Origin: Siderastrea siderea
Lineage: Eukaryota > Cnidaria > Anthozoa > Scleractinia > Rhizangiidae
Reading direction: 5' to 3'
Length of the DNA: 64,000 nucleotides
Assembly (NCBI GenBank): GCA_964030785.1
Contig: OZ034971.1
Coordinates: forward strand, 32,030,304 to 32,094,303
Within the stretch, counting starts at the first letter, position 1, and every line of letters begins with the position of its first letter. The notes beneath the pieces are model-generated. The model was not told the origin of the DNA. It made no database searches and saw only the letters and a list, made by a program, of their open reading frames with translations. The translations under genes and the position numbers were made by a program. Positions 41,676-52,708 of this stretch are shown here, in pieces.

Positions 41676-42176
41676 TTAAAGTTCAAACATCATTTCTTCT
41701 TCCTGTTGGGGTCGAGGTACTTCCCCAGAAGACGCTTGCGTAGGTACTGGCTCAGAAGACGCTTGCGTAGGTACTGGCTCAGAAGACGCTTGCGGAGGCG
41801 CTTGTCCAGCCATTGCAAATGCTGGAATAACGTTAGGTTTGAAAATCAGTCCCAGCCGCTGAGATCTTCTTGTTTTTTTCAAATTAAGTTTAAATTCTTC
41901 TGTCTTTGTTTTTCTTGTGGCAATTTCCTTGACAGACCGCCTCTTCCTCTCCAAATTGAGCACTTTTTGGTACTCCTGCAATACCTTTATCTTAGCCTCA
42001 ACATTTTTCTCCTCAGTAGATATGTCCACACTTTCTAAATTAGAAATAACTTGAGGCATACTGAAAGAAAACGAAGCATCACTGCCCATCAACGATTCAA
42101 TTACAAGAATTGCATCTTGCATATTGTCCGAATATGCCTGAAATCGTCTGGAAGCTTCTTCAACACTCAGAGGCAT
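41676..42176 (-). CDS. Coiled-coil protein with short tandem repeats
   Basis: The 166-residue protein has a helical N-terminus (EEASRRFQAYSDNMQDAILVIE), a basic coiled-coil region (EEKNVEAKIKVLQEYQKVLNLERKR) and a C-terminus with three QASS units separated by EPVPT. The DNA repeats every 27 bases (41740-41800), so repeat number may vary. It converges on the polymerase gene with a 2-base gap and is the gene nearest the right end. Function unknown. Confidence 0.55.
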   Translation of the reverse strand: MPLSVEEASRRFQAYSDNMQDAILVIESLMGSDASFSFSMPQVISNLESVDISTEEKNVEAKIKVLQEYQKVLNLERKRRSVKEIATRKTKTEEFKLNLKKTRRSQRLGLIFKPNVIPAFAMAGQAPPQASSEPVPTQASSEPVPTQASSGEVPRPQQEEEMMFEL

Positions 42177-42522
42177 CTTGTATGTAAAACTGAAGGTCTA
42201 GTCAACCGGAAGAAAATTTGGAAATTTTTATCAAAACTGAACTTTTTCTGATAAATTTATCAGAAAAAATAATTTATGGGGAAGGTTTTAATTGGTCGAT
42301 AGAGATCATACGACTATCATGACCTTGGAAAATAGCTGAGTCATTTCCTGTTTTCACCAGACATGTCCAGACTTGTTTCTTAGAAAAACTTCCTGCTTTT
42401 CCGAGAAAGACTTCCTGTGGTTGAATAATGCGTTGGATGCATCATGAGATACAACATATAGTATCCAAATACAATCAATTCAGCCCATATAATATAATAC
42501 ATATAGTTCCCCATAAAATGGA

Positions 42523-42752
42523 ACCAGCATCGCAAAAAGAAACATCCCCTCTTGATCGCAAAGCGATCAATTCACTGCCTCACAAAAGCTCCGCTTTTGT
42601 TCCCCAATGCTTAAAAAATGGATCACGTGATTTAGCCATGTGATAAAAAAAACATATAGATTTCATCTAATGGAAATAGTAGTTATAGAGTTGGCTTGGT
42701 TTTAGAACACTTTCAAAGAAAGTGGTCTAGAACCGCCAACTCTATAACTACT
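42523..42752 (-). repeat. Right terminal inverted repeat of element 1
   Basis: It is the complement of the left terminal repeat, ending ...AACTACT at 42752. It includes the same 75-base terminal hairpin (42678-42752). One length difference in a T-run separates the two copies. Confidence 0.95.
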
Positions 42753-42758
42753 TCCCTC
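42753..42758. repeat. Right target-site duplication TCCCTC
   Basis: It repeats the six bases at 24868-24873, marking the exact insertion site. Confidence 0.9.
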
Positions 42759-43324
42759 TTAAACCCTGGGGGCCAGTTTAATAGAGGGGGTTGGGGAGCG
42801 AGGCTCAGTAGAGCTTTTAAGGTATTCGTCTTCACTCTTTGATCCTGTTTTAGAAACGCTGAGATGTTTCTCACTTTCTGTGGAAACGACAGCAAAGCGG
42901 TGATGGTCAAGTGGCAAGCGCGACGGACATTCCATCTGGAGGTCGTTGGACAATGGTGTTGTTTCCTTTGACAGGTTTGAGAAGAATTTTACTTCGAATT
43001 GTCTCTTTCATAGCGGATCCCGCGCGCACAACATTGCGAAGCAAATTTGCTATTTAAACCTATCAAGCCAAGAAATTTTGGTAGTGACGTCATAGTCACG
43101 TGACGCGGCACACGCTGGAAATAACCCTGTGCTGTATGCCGCGTTTTTGGCGCGATATCACATGGTGGCCCGCGTTTTAGCAAAGAAAACAAAAGTCAAA
43201 AACAATTTCATTAATGGCAAGAAAAAGTTCAGAAGAATACTGTCTTCTTGGTGGAAGGCGAAAAGTTCAAGTTACGAAACTTAATCTTTGTTGTCGGTTC
43301 TGCTGCGAACTAGGTCGGCACAAC

Positions 43325-43640
43325 TCTTGAGTTCACAGCATTTGGCAGTGGTCCGGACTCCACACCTGAGCTAGTGCCTTTTGTTTTTTTCTCTCCACAA
43401 CCATAGTTTTTGCGGCGGTCTGAACGCATTTTCCCAGGAAAAACACCCGTGTTTATCGTAACACAGTAACTTGCGTAACTCGAGTAACATCGAATTGAGT
43501 CCAAGTACATCGCTTGAATTCACAGCATTTGGCAATGTTCCGGACGTCAAACATAGCAGAACTAGTGCCTTCCGGTATTTCTGTCTACAACCATAGTTTT
43601 TGCGGCGGTCCGAACACATTTCTCCAAGAAAAACACCCGT
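43325..43640 (+). repeat. Imperfect tandem duplication of about 185 bp
   Basis: Two units share TTCACAGCATTTGGCA, CTAGTGCCTT, CACAACCATAGTTTTTGCGG and GAAAAACACCCGT with scattered changes. They encode nothing recognisable. Confidence 0.7.
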
Positions 43641-44019
43641 TTATATGTCAATCGCGCTGCGATCAAAAACAGCTGTTTAAGTATTCAAATGAAATCTTGC
43701 TTTGACGACAAAGTATAAGTTATCCAGTGGTTAGCGTGATCCCTTTGCGTTCTGGCGGTTCGAAACTTAGAGGGAGGGAGGTTTTTTTTGGCGGGGGGGG
43801 AGGGGGAAGGAGGGGTATTTACGTTGAAAATGAATAAGTTCCAGCAATTCAAGAAAAAGTGGACCTCCGCTTTTAGGCTTGGCTAAATCTGTATATTACA
43901 TCATTATGCAAATGAGTATCGGCGAGATATCAAGGAAACTGCCTAACAATACTTTAACATACTAGACAGGGGAGTGCTGATGCACCTGAAATCCTGGCTA
44001 GACATTCTTGGAACACTTA

Positions 44020-44264
44020 AGCCGCGGCTACACGAGCGATTTTTTGCTTGCGGTGGTGACGCGATTTTTGAAGAGTAGCCGCCCTCGCACAGGTGATGCG
44101 ACAGCTGAAAAAAATCGCAGAGAAAATTCAATGAGTTGAATTTTTGCGACAAAATCACAGAATTTGTCGCCAAGTGTAGCCACCGCCGCGCGCCGGCGAC
44201 GCGACAATTTCCAAAAAAAATCGCCTAACCATCGCAAGCAAAAAGTCCCTCGTGTAGCAGCGGC
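44020..44264. mobile_element. Palindromic MITE, about 245 bp
   Basis: The ends AGCCGCGGCTACACGAG and CTCGTGTAGCAGCGGCT are inverted copies, and GATTTTTTGCTTGCG pairs with CGCAAGCAAAAAGTC further in. No coding capacity. Confidence 0.65.
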
Positions 44265-45550
44265 TGTGTGTAACGCGGGGAGCAAACACAAATCTATAAT
44301 GCAGCCATACGGTAGTACACTTCTGGCCAAAATTACACTCCGAGTAGTCCCTCCCTCCGCTCAGGTATGGTCCAACAAAAAGAGCACGCCAGCGCGTGTG
44401 CCTGGAAGCGCGACGCGAGGTTAGGAAGCATCACGTTCCCACGCGACCGCCTGTCTCGCACGCTCGCGTGTTGTGTTTGCTTAACAATCTGCTTGTGGTC
44501 TATGTCAGGTTAAAGCTATTTCAATTGGCAATAGAGGCCAAGCTTGTTTGACCAACGGTTTTACGCTTAAAACCAACCAAGGAAACCTCGATTTCCTACT
44601 TATGTTTTAAGTGACTGTCGCTGTTGTTTTCGGATAGAGTTTGCGGTAGATTGTAGGCATTGGCTAACACAAGCTGAAACTGCCGTCCAGTAGAAGATAC
44701 AACAATTACAAAACAGAGGGAATTGAACCGCACTTAGTAGAAAAACAACAAACTTAGGCAAGGTACAAGAAGAATCCATGGAGAAACTGACAAGATCTGA
44801 TTTATAGCCTGGGTATTTTACAATGTGCAAACATTTAGTGATTCTAGTTAACAGCCGGACAAATGTAGAAAATACTTGAATACAAAGACTAGGACCAACT
44901 CTCAAGCGGCAAAAAAAAGGAAACACTACGACTAGTCCTGTGCGTATCAAAAAAAAAACCGATAATACTCGTTACTTCGTAGCAGTGACGACGACGACAA
45001 GGAAAACGTCCCTTCGAAACAAAAATCCAAGATACCTGAGCTACTTCATGATTATTCCAACTTGTTCAAGTTGTCAGTACAATGTCACCGAATTATTCAG
45101 GAACAGAAAGGGCAGGGACGGCGTTGAAGTTAAGAACGAAAACGAAAAAACTGATTGTCGTGTGCTCACGTTCTCTATAAACTTTGAATCTGGCCATTTC
45201 ACTCTGTTTTTCAGTGGACGGCAATGAAATGAAAAGGTACCAAAATGAAATGAAATGTACCAAAATGCATAACACACGTGTAGAGTCATTGGTTTGATAA
45301 CATAACGTTTTGTTTAGCACCGTTCTTGATGCCGTCGTCGTCGAGCTTGCTTAAAGCTCCCTAGCATGGCTTACTTTCCAAGCGTCCCAAAATATCGTGG
45401 TAATGATTACTTAATAAGTATCGATATTGGCAATAAGTATCGATAGAGGAGTTTGCAATGTATCTTTTTGGATCCTTGCGTTCTTTCTTGAAGGTTGCTA
45501 TAATGTCATCATCATAATCTTCAATTATACTCTCACACTAGAAGAAGTTA

Positions 45551-45686
45551 AATGAATTTCAGGTCAAAATGATTTCAAACTAGTTTGATTTGTATTTTCC
45601 TTTGTTTCAGTTTCACTATCATCAAATTGAAATAAAGGAAAATACAAATCAAACTAGTTTGAAATCACTTTGACCCGAAATTCATT
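45551..45686. mobile_element. Palindromic MITE, about 136 bp
   Basis: Arms of about 59 bases (45551-45609 and 45628-45686) share TTTCAAACTAGTTTGATTTG and TATTTTCCTTT, around an 18-base loop. No coding capacity. Confidence 0.7.
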
Positions 45687-45861
45687 TTGACCTACAACAT
45701 CGATAAATTATGCAGTGTAAATAACCATTGGGTAATTAATGCTTATTTCAATGTGCCATTGTTTAGTTAAGGTCAAAGTTCATCGTGATCCTTAGTAGTA
45801 AAGGACGCCCGTATGGACCCCGTAGCCTCGTTTTGATGTAAGGATGACGTCATAACCGGAA

Positions 45862-46032
45862 CCGGAAGTCACGTGTTTTTAAGAGGGGGAAACCGCTGAC
45901 CAGTGGGAAAAAAGGATCGCGGGCTCATACAACCGGAAGTCACATGTTTTGAGATGGGAAACCGCTGAGCAGTCCAAAAAATCGATCGTGGGCTCAAGGT
46001 GGGTTAAAACCGCTGAGAAAACGCGGGCTCCA
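45862..46032 (+). repeat. Subterminal direct repeats of element 2
   Basis: Two units of about 71 bases share CCGGAAGTCACGTG, GGGAAACCGCTGA, CAGT and ATCG.GGGCTCA. A third partial unit (AAACCGCTGAGAAAACGCGG) follows. They lie between the presumed left end and the first gene and could bind replication or integration proteins. Confidence 0.65.
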
Positions 46033-46154
46033 AGTCCAAAGTCCAATTTTTTGGAAGAGGGGTGGTCCTTGGAGTGAAAACAACACAAAAATGAATAAAT
46101 CACGTTTTATTGGTTTGTTTACAATAACTGAGAAAATGGTTTTTTGAGTGTTCC

Positions 46155-46373
46155 TTAATGTTCAATAGAGGGTCCCCACCATTGTTTTTGACATTGAGTT
46201 ATTCTTCGCCATTGGTTGTTGTCACGGATCCATTGTTGTAATTGACGTCGAGGATTTCTGTTCAAAGGTATGGCAAAGGAACTGTAGAATGGGGGTGGTG
46301 GTGGTGGTGCCCAATGTTCTCGATTACAGTGATCACAATCGACGATCTTGTTGGGGTTTTCACTGGTATCCAT
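46155..46373 (-). CDS. Small PPFY-containing protein (tentative)
   Basis: A 72-residue frame starts at ATG 46373, overlapping the end of polymerase by 14 bases. It contains CDHCNREHW, a proline run leading into PPFY and a Trp/Gln-rich basic end. The downstream part does not overlap any other gene, and PPxY motifs recur in other element proteins. Still, it could be chance. Confidence 0.4.
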   Translation of the reverse strand: MDTSENPNKIVDCDHCNREHWAPPPPPPFYSSFAIPLNRNPRRQLQQWIRDNNQWRRITQCQKQWWGPSIEH

Positions 46374-49012
46374 AGGGGTAGGTCTTGAAGGTGTGGGGAT
46401 CGATGACTCTTTTGTCATAGACCAACTGGTACCATTTGTGTTGGGGTTGAGTGAGCAAGGTGTAGTTTTTCGGGTTCCGGACAATGTGGTGACTTTTGGT
46501 GACTTGGATTTCCCGTGGTTTGGGAAGGGGTTTCTGGATTTCATCTTGGACATTCTGACGCATGACGTTGTAATTTAATTGGGTGTGTCCTTCACTGTTG
46601 AGTCGGAAGCCTCTGACCTTGCATTCCACTTTTCCTTTATTCGTAGTATACCCATAGTTCTTGGGTCCTCCACTGACAAATTCTTGAATGTATTCATCAT
46701 CAGCTAATACGGAGGCGAAGTCCCCTAGATAGGAACCCAAGGTAGGTTGGAATTGAGTGGGTGTTTCCTCCAGGTAGATGACGGAGTCGGTGTCAAAGTA
46801 GAGGACTCTTTCCCCTAAGCGTTGGAGGGCGTCATACAATTTAAGGCGGGCGTGGCAGGTGGTGAAGCAGGCCACAAAAATGTTGAGGTTGGGTGACACG
46901 CGGATGTCCTCTTTTTGGTTTTGGTAGTGGATCTCCACCATGCTGTTGTTGATCACGGACACGTGACGTACGTCTAAGGCATCGCTATCCAAGAAACGGT
47001 GGAAGGCATGAGGATCATCAAAGGCTTGAATTTGGGTCTTGTTGAGGCGTTGTCCAAACTTGCCCCACATGGAGTTCAACATCAGCTTAGCTAGGGTACG
47101 CAGGCCCGGGTTGTATTCGATCTTGTGGTAGTCCAACTGGATGCCTTCATGCAGGAAGTACTGTTCGATGTAACTTTGCTTTTCTTCTTCTGTCATATCG
47201 TCCTTAGGCCACCCACTAGCTTCTTGTTTGATTTTAAGCCAGGTGTTGACATAATCGGCGAAGAGGCCCTCACAGGTTTCTTTAAAATGCCAGGCTTCGT
47301 AGATGTATTGGACTTGGTACCCGAATTCGACGGCCTTGAGTAATTCGGGGGTACACCAGGTACTTGTGAGGGCGCGTTGTTCGTCGGGGTGAGGGCAATG
47401 ATAGGATCTGTCCAAAAGAGGTTTGTCCATTTCTTCTTCCACACAACGGGCACAGAGGGGAAAGAGCAGTTTGTTGTCATGACGGTAAGGCAGCACGGGA
47501 TGGTACAATTCACGGGGAGGCAGGATTTTGCATTGAATGAGGCCAAAGTACTGGTGTATGTCAGTGTGACCCGGTTGTGAATAGATGGTGGGATGTCCTT
47601 TGGGGTAGGTGGACTTCTTGTTGACCCACGGGTACAAGGAGGTGACATCGATGTAGTGAATTTTTTGGCCAGGGGTGATATGATGGTAGAGTTTGATGGC
47701 ATTGGTACGACCTCCACAGAAAGCATCCCGAGGTTCAAGAGGTTGGATAAAGTTGAGTTCCCGGACGAAGGAGTCGATCTCTGGTTGGGTTTTTAGGAGG
47801 TGGTCCCATTGACATCCCCACATTTGAATGACGTTGTACCCTTGTTTGGTAAGCTTTTGGACTTTGTCTTGGGTGGCGTCATAGAGGTCATGCATCGTCA
47901 GATCATAGTTGCGGGGATGTTTTTCGTGGCGATGGGGATAACAGGTAGGGCATCCGTGGGTGAAACAGCCTTGAAATTCGTAGACGGTGTGGGTGTCGGG
48001 GCAATAACCATCCACATAGATCTGGGTCCCGGGGATCTTATACTCGCCTTCATTTCGGACATGTTGAATGTATTGGTGATGATGAGGCTCTGGATTGGCA
48101 CTGGTCAGTAGATCGTCGAGGCTGAGATCTTGGAGGGCGCGTTGACGTAGTTGGTGATCGCACCAGGTTAACCATTCAAGGGCTGGGAGGGACTGGTTGA
48201 TGTTGTTTCTCCAGCCCTTATGACCGGCGGGTTCGCTGGCAATACTGTTCGGGATCATCCGGTTCATACGTAAATCTCGATTACAAGCGGAGGCAATGGT
48301 GACGTGATCGAAGGGATTGAAGCCTGTTAAGTCTTCAAACATGCGTTTGAAAGTCAGACATCCTTGTTTGAGGAGTCGTACATCGGAACTGCAATAGGCC
48401 AATAACTCTTTTTGGAAATGAAACACCACACCCTGGTCGCGTTGTTCTTGATGCCAAGTTTCAAAGGCTTGTCTTCGTTCGAGTGTCATGGCCTCAGGCA
48501 TGTAGTAATCGCGTGAGGGGAGGATGCCCACGTAGTTTTGATACTCATCATTGGGTATGTTGAACTTGTGGGGGAAGTACCCTTTGCAGAGTTCTGTCAA
48601 ACCAAAGGTTTTGGGAAACGCGGAGAGGGGCATCTGGAAGAAACTCATCGAATCAATGAACCGGATGCGGTCATGTTTGATCTCTAAGAGTTTACACCCG
48701 TTGCGGAGTTGTTCAACGATCCGGTTGTCCCCATAGTATTCTTGGATGATAAAGTACCCATCGTACCCTTGAAAATTATGAGCGATGACATTGACTTGAC
48801 GGGTATCGTGAAGAGTCAAGGTATCCAACCATTCCAGAAAGTCACGGATACAGGTGGGACCTGGGAAAGGCTTGGGTTCATCCTTGTCTTCGGTTTCGGC
48901 CACGACGAGATTGGCAATGTGTTTTTCCTGGGGTTGCATGGCTTCGATATCAAAGAAGACGTGTAAGGGAGGCAGGTCTTCCTCGTCCTCGTCCTCGGAG
49001 GCAGGGGGTTCC

Positions 49013-49053
<41 letters not shown>

Positions 49054-50574
49054 ACCTCGTTTGGCGCGAGGACCTTTTTGACGGGTCCTCTTTCTCTTCT
49101 TTTCGTCTTGAGGTTTGGGGGCTCTTTGTATAAAACAACGGTGTTTGTCGGCGTGGACGTACTGATGACAAGAAGGGCAATCCACGTGGAAACAACGGTG
49201 ACGTTGAATGCGGGACAAGCCCACATTTTGTTGATAACAGTCAGGGCATCGGTATCGTTGAGAGCACACGGAGGCCTGGAGGTCCGTGGTGGGTTTGCCC
49301 GCATGGGTCTTGCTGGAATGGGCTTCGAAACACGCGGGTCCGAAAAAGTCCCGATGACACGACTTGCAACGTTGAGTGGCTTTCAGGTGTCGGGGGTAAG
49401 CATGTTCAAAGTCTGGACAATCTTTCTGTCGACAGGCTCCGCACACCTTGGTTTTGGTGCATCGATGCTTTTCCGCATGGTCATAGGGTTTCCAACAATC
49501 CGCACACACATAACTGGACCCGAAAAATCCCGGCAATTTGGTGATGACATCATAATGGTCTTGGTTGTGCAACAGGATCAGTTGTTTGTCAGAAAGGGGT
49601 CCAAACGTGGAGATGTGGAACGATCGCTGCGCATCCACCAGGATGATCTGGTAACCCGTGAGGGAGGGAGCTTGACTGAATTGGGTCAAGGCATCATAGC
49701 TGCAAGGACCCCACGGTACCTTGGCTTCATCCTGGAGCAGTAAGGCGAGTTCTTTTTGGAGGGATTTTCCTTGTCGAATACTGTTCCATTTCGGGTGCTG
49801 GTCCACGCGAGCTTTGGCGGTGATGAGGGCTCTGGCGCAACAGAGGTCATCGTCGTTGGTGATTGTTATTACCGACCGTTTGTTGGTTGTCAACATGGTT
49901 ATGGTGGGATGCCCTGGTTTCCCACGACGGGGTTTGCCGGTGCCTTGAGGAGCATGATGAACTTGAGTGATGGAGACTTGAAAGGAGTCATCCATTTCAA
50001 ATTGTTCGTTGCTGTTGAGGGCTTGGGCTAAACGTTGGAACAGGGCCTCCACACGTTCTGTGTCTCGACGCCATTCACCTGCACGTAATCCCCACCCCTG
50101 AAAATTATTGTGCAGGCGATCGGATGCTATTGTAAAGTAGAGGCGATCTTGATCGTGGAGGTCGGGGGTGGTGGTTAACACTTGATCGACGGCTCGACGT
50201 AATCCATCTTGGAGAGCTTGGGTTATATTTTGGCCTGGCATCAAGGTCCCCCTTTGACGTAACTGGGTCTTGAAATGACGTTCTTGTACCCCCATGCGAT
50301 CACTCTTCCGATTCACAAAAGGTTCTAAGTCAAATTGGAAGGTAACTTGCGCAGAGGGATCCAATCCACCCCCACTTTGTTCCCATTGGTCCAAGGCCTC
50401 TTGACAAATCTCATCACTGTCTCCTAGCTCTTCTTCTTCGGTGCAAATCAAAGGTCCCATACAGGAATTTGTGTCGTCTTCTGAATCAGAGATGTCCAAA
50501 CCGAGCATGGACATTATCTCACGTGTAGCGAGGCCACTTGGCCCCGCCACATTGTCATTGTCGTGAGAGGACAT
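46360..50574 (-). CDS. Protein-primed family B DNA polymerase
   Basis: The 1404-residue protein has an N-terminal domain of unknown role, a cysteine/histidine-rich zone of several zinc knuckles (about 355-480), an alanine run coded by GCC/GCG triplets (about 507-521), exonuclease I FFDIEAMQ (about 542), II HNFQGYDGYF (about 600) and III YCSSDVRLL (about 730). An endonuclease-like block VYEFQGCFTHGCPTCYP (about 865) follows. Polymerase motifs are A IDVTSLYPWVNK (about 975), B LMLNSMWGKFGQ (about 1165) and C YFDTDSVIYLEE (about 1262). Catalytic residues are intact. It is distantly related to the polymerase of element 1. A TATAAAAA box lies 33 bases before the ATG. Confidence 0.95.
49008..49056. 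repeat. (CGG)n triplet run coding poly-alanine
   Basis: About fourteen GGC/CGG triplets encode the alanine run between the zinc-knuckle zone and the exonuclease of polymerase. Length could vary between copies. Confidence 0.85.
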
Positions 50575-50607
50575 GATCAGATGAAGTCACTGGAGATCGG
50601 GGCTCTG

Positions 50608-50615
50608 TTTTTATA
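50608..50615 (-). promoter_or_regulatory. TATA box of polymerase gene
   Basis: TATAAAAA on the minus strand, about 33 bases before the ATG; it faces another TATA box on the plus strand, forming a divergent promoter of about 230 bases. Confidence 0.65.
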
Positions 50616-50765
50616 GAGAACCAAAATGTCACGTGGGAGGGGAAGGAGCCAATGACCTTACCCGGACACAGGGTGTCCTAGGGAGGGGTGGGACGGGATG
50701 GGGGGACCCCCCTCCCCCCTCTCTAAATGGGGGTCCCTGGTGCATCACGGGAACGAATGAGAGAC

Positions 50766-50772
50766 TATAAAA
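50766..50772 (+). promoter_or_regulatory. TATA box of the plus-strand gene pair
   Basis: TATAAAA lies 32 bases before the ATG at 50804. Confidence 0.65.
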
Positions 50773-50803
50773 CAGATCGATCCTCGGGCTGGAACATCTC
50801 AAC

Positions 50804-51217
50804 ATGGACTCTCGCCATGAGAATTTGTTAGAGACCTTTGAAGAGTTCGAGCTCGATTTAGAAGTGGAGGAGGTCTTAGAGAAAGTGAAGAGGGAGGTGC
50901 TGTTGAAGGACGATCAGTTGGCTGAGTTTGCAGAAACTTTGAAGCAGTTGGAGCCGGAAAAAGTGGAAGCCCAGAGACGTCGAAGAGAACAGGCGGCTCC
51001 TTTTCACCCACTGTGCTACCCTCAATTAACGTGTGAGTGGTTCGTGGAGGGGCTCGACTATTGTTGCGATTACTGGCGGTACCAGTTCAAGAGACCACGG
51101 ACACCTCCGCCAGCACCGCCCCCATCGCCCCATGTCCACAGAAAGAGAGGGCCTCCGCCGCAGCAACCGTCGTCACAGACCCCCCGTGAAGTACCAACAA
51201 AACAACGACGACGATGA
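50804..51217 (+). CDS. Acidic/basic protein of unknown function (early-region candidate)
   Basis: The 137-residue protein has an acidic coiled-coil N-terminus (LLETFEEFELDLEVEEVLEKV), a Cys/Trp-rich middle (FHPLCYPQLTCEWF, YCCDYWRYQF) and a Pro/Arg-rich tail. It is divergent to the polymerase gene and has its own TATA box. With the overlapping frame that follows, these are the only rightward genes of element 2, the position where adintoviruses place early, host-modifying genes. Function unknown. It overlaps the next frame by 86 bases. Confidence 0.55.
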   Translation: MDSRHENLLETFEEFELDLEVEEVLEKVKREVLLKDDQLAEFAETLKQLEPEKVEAQRRRREQAAPFHPLCYPQLTCEWFVEGLDYCCDYWRYQFKRPRTPPPAPPPSPHVHRKRGPPPQQPSSQTPREVPTKQRRR

Positions 51218-52460
51218 CCTTAATGACTCTGACCCAGACGAGGACTTGAACGACGACTTGAACGACATTGACTATGTTCCCGACTATGACCCGAACGACG
51301 ACGACGACCTTAACGACTCTGACCCAGACGAGGACTTGAACGACATAGACTATGTTCCTGACTATGACCCGAACGACGACGACGACGACGACGACGAAAC
51401 GACAGAGTTACTGACGAAAGACGAACGACGACGGAGACGGAACGCAATCAAAAAAGCTAGGTACAATGGTCGTTACCCAGAGAAAGCCCGAGCGAGGAAT
51501 ATTGTGAAAAAAGCCAACTACCGACGCAAGTACCCTGAGAAAGTGCGTGCTGCCAAAAAACGATACCGAGAACAATATCCGGATCGAGTGCAGGAGTCCA
51601 AAAGGCGTTATGAGGAGACGCATAAGGAGCAACGGACTGCCACCAAAAAAAAATGGGCCCAAAAGAACCGAGCACGTTGTGCCGAATACGACCGGAAGTA
51701 TAGAGAGAAACATCGGGAACGTTTGAGAGCCCAAGCGCGTGAATATCGTCAAAAGAATCGTGTACGAATATTGGCGTACAAAAGGATTTACAATAAAAGG
51801 GCCAAAGCACGGGCGGCTCGTCGGGCCTATCGTGCTGCGAACCATGAGAAACTGCATGCGCAAAGAAGAGAGTACTACTGGGCGAACCGCGAGAGGTTCT
51901 TGGAGCTCGCTAAAAGGTACTACCACAACAAAAGGAAGCAGGTGCCTCGCCCCAAAACGCCAAAATCACTGCGGGTGGTATTGACTAATTGTAGGACGCA
52001 ACCTTCTCTGGAAACGTATTTGAATGACTTTTGTGCCTCCTTACCTTCTGTAGAGAGACAGAAAACGGAAGAGAAAATCAAAGCATTAGGACCCTTGAAA
52101 CTGACCATTCCCTTGGAGGACTTTAAGAAATCGACGCCTAAAATGTCTGAGAACTTTTCTTTTTGTGAATCATTTCTAGATTCTTATACTCTCACGGATA
52201 TGGATTCGGGGGGTGTGCAAGTCATGGACCCCCCTGACTTGGGACCCCCTGACTTGGGCCCCCCTGACTTGGACCCCTCTGACTTGGAGGACTTTTCGTC
52301 TTTGTTGCAGAACATAACGCCTGACGAGTGGACCGAGTTACTGAAGGATGTGGAGGACTCTTGTTCCTTTGATCTGGAGGCATTGGTGCCCCCCGAAGAC
52401 CTCGTTCATGACATGTCGCCCGACGAGGGCGTGGATTTGATGTTTGATTTAGTGACTTGA
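51132..52460 (+). CDS. Repeat protein: acidic DPN/DDD repeats and 15-residue basic repeats
   Basis: From ATG 51132 the frame encodes 442 residues. First come acidic tandem units (DDDDLNDSDPDEDLND, DIDYVPDYDPND, repeated). Then about nine basic units of roughly 15 residues each start with Y or W and are rich in Arg/Lys (YREQYPDRVQESKRR, WAQKNRARCAEYDRK, YREKHRERLRAQARE). A C-terminal part has PDLGP units and acidic patches (LEDFSSLLQNITPDEWTELL). The basic repeats could bind nucleic acid and the acidic end could act as an activation-like region, but both are inferences. It overlaps the preceding frame in +1, so a fusion by splicing or frameshift is possible. Confidence 0.6.
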   Translation: MSTEREGLRRSNRRHRPPVKYQQNNDDDDLNDSDPDEDLNDDLNDIDYVPDYDPNDDDDLNDSDPDEDLNDIDYVPDYDPNDDDDDDDETTELLTKDERRRRRNAIKKARYNGRYPEKARARNIVKKANYRRKYPEKVRAAKKRYREQYPDRVQESKRRYEETHKEQRTATKKKWAQKNRARCAEYDRKYREKHRERLRAQAREYRQKNRVRILAYKRIYNKRAKARAARRAYRAANHEKLHAQRREYYWANRERFLELAKRYYHNKRKQVPRPKTPKSLRVVLTNCRTQPSLETYLNDFCASLPSVERQKTEEKIKALGPLKLTIPLEDFKKSTPKMSENFSFCESFLDSYTLTDMDSGGVQVMDPPDLGPPDLGPPDLDPSDLEDFSSLLQNITPDEWTELLKDVEDSCSFDLEALVPPEDLVHDMSPDEGVDLMFDLVT

Positions 52461-52708
52461 ACATTTCGTCTCAGTATTTGGAAGAACATCCGTCTCAGTA
52501 TTTGGCAGAACAATGAACTTGACAACTCATGAACCAATGAGACAAGTGACATTGTTTTTATTTTATCAGGATTATTTTGTCTACATCACAAGGGGTTCTG
52601 TCTCGCAAATCCTGTTTGAGACTCAACACGAACTACAGAAGACTACCGAACTGCAGAATAACAATGTGACATTTTCATTGTTTATTGACTCAACATGTTA
52701 TTAAATGT

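Larger units (their letters stand above)
24874..42752. mobile_element. Complete Maverick/Polinton element 1 (17.9 kb)
   Basis: The element has 230-bp terminal inverted repeats, AG...CT termini and a 6-bp target duplication, all hallmarks of Polintons. It encodes protein-primed DNA polymerase B, rve integrase, packaging ATPase, adenain-like protease, penton and major capsid proteins, so it is a potentially virion-forming (adintovirus-like) element. Base composition is much more A/T-rich than the neighbouring element 2. The two terminal repeats differ by only about one indel, which suggests a recent insertion. Some genes have single-base breaks (see entries at 30071, 34453 and 34929). Confidence 0.95.
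42759..45793. other. Host DNA between the two elements, repeats only
   Basis: No gene was recognised in 3 kb. The stretch contains an imperfect tandem repeat (43325-43640), a G-run region near 43780-43810, a copy of the sequence found inverted at 16060 (near 43870), and two palindromic MITEs (44020-44264, 45551-45686). Confidence 0.5.

Noticed and set aside
43325..43640. CRISPR-like array
   Set aside because: Only two long, imperfect units without regular spacers, in eukaryotic DNA.
45788..45793. ATCCTT as target-site duplication of element 2
   Set aside because: The right end is outside the window, so no duplication can be shown.
47125..49948. Several plus-strand frames of 60-221 codons opposite the polymerase gene
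   Set aside because: They mirror the well-supported minus-strand polymerase, have no recognisable motif and no promoter of their own.
51020..51050. LTCEW in the 50804 gene as an Rb-binding LxCxE motif
   Set aside because: The fifth position is Trp and not Glu, so it does not match.
51408..51926. 172-codon minus-strand frame opposite the basic repeat protein
   Set aside because: It is a shadow of the Arg/Lys-rich repeats with no start signal or motif of its own.
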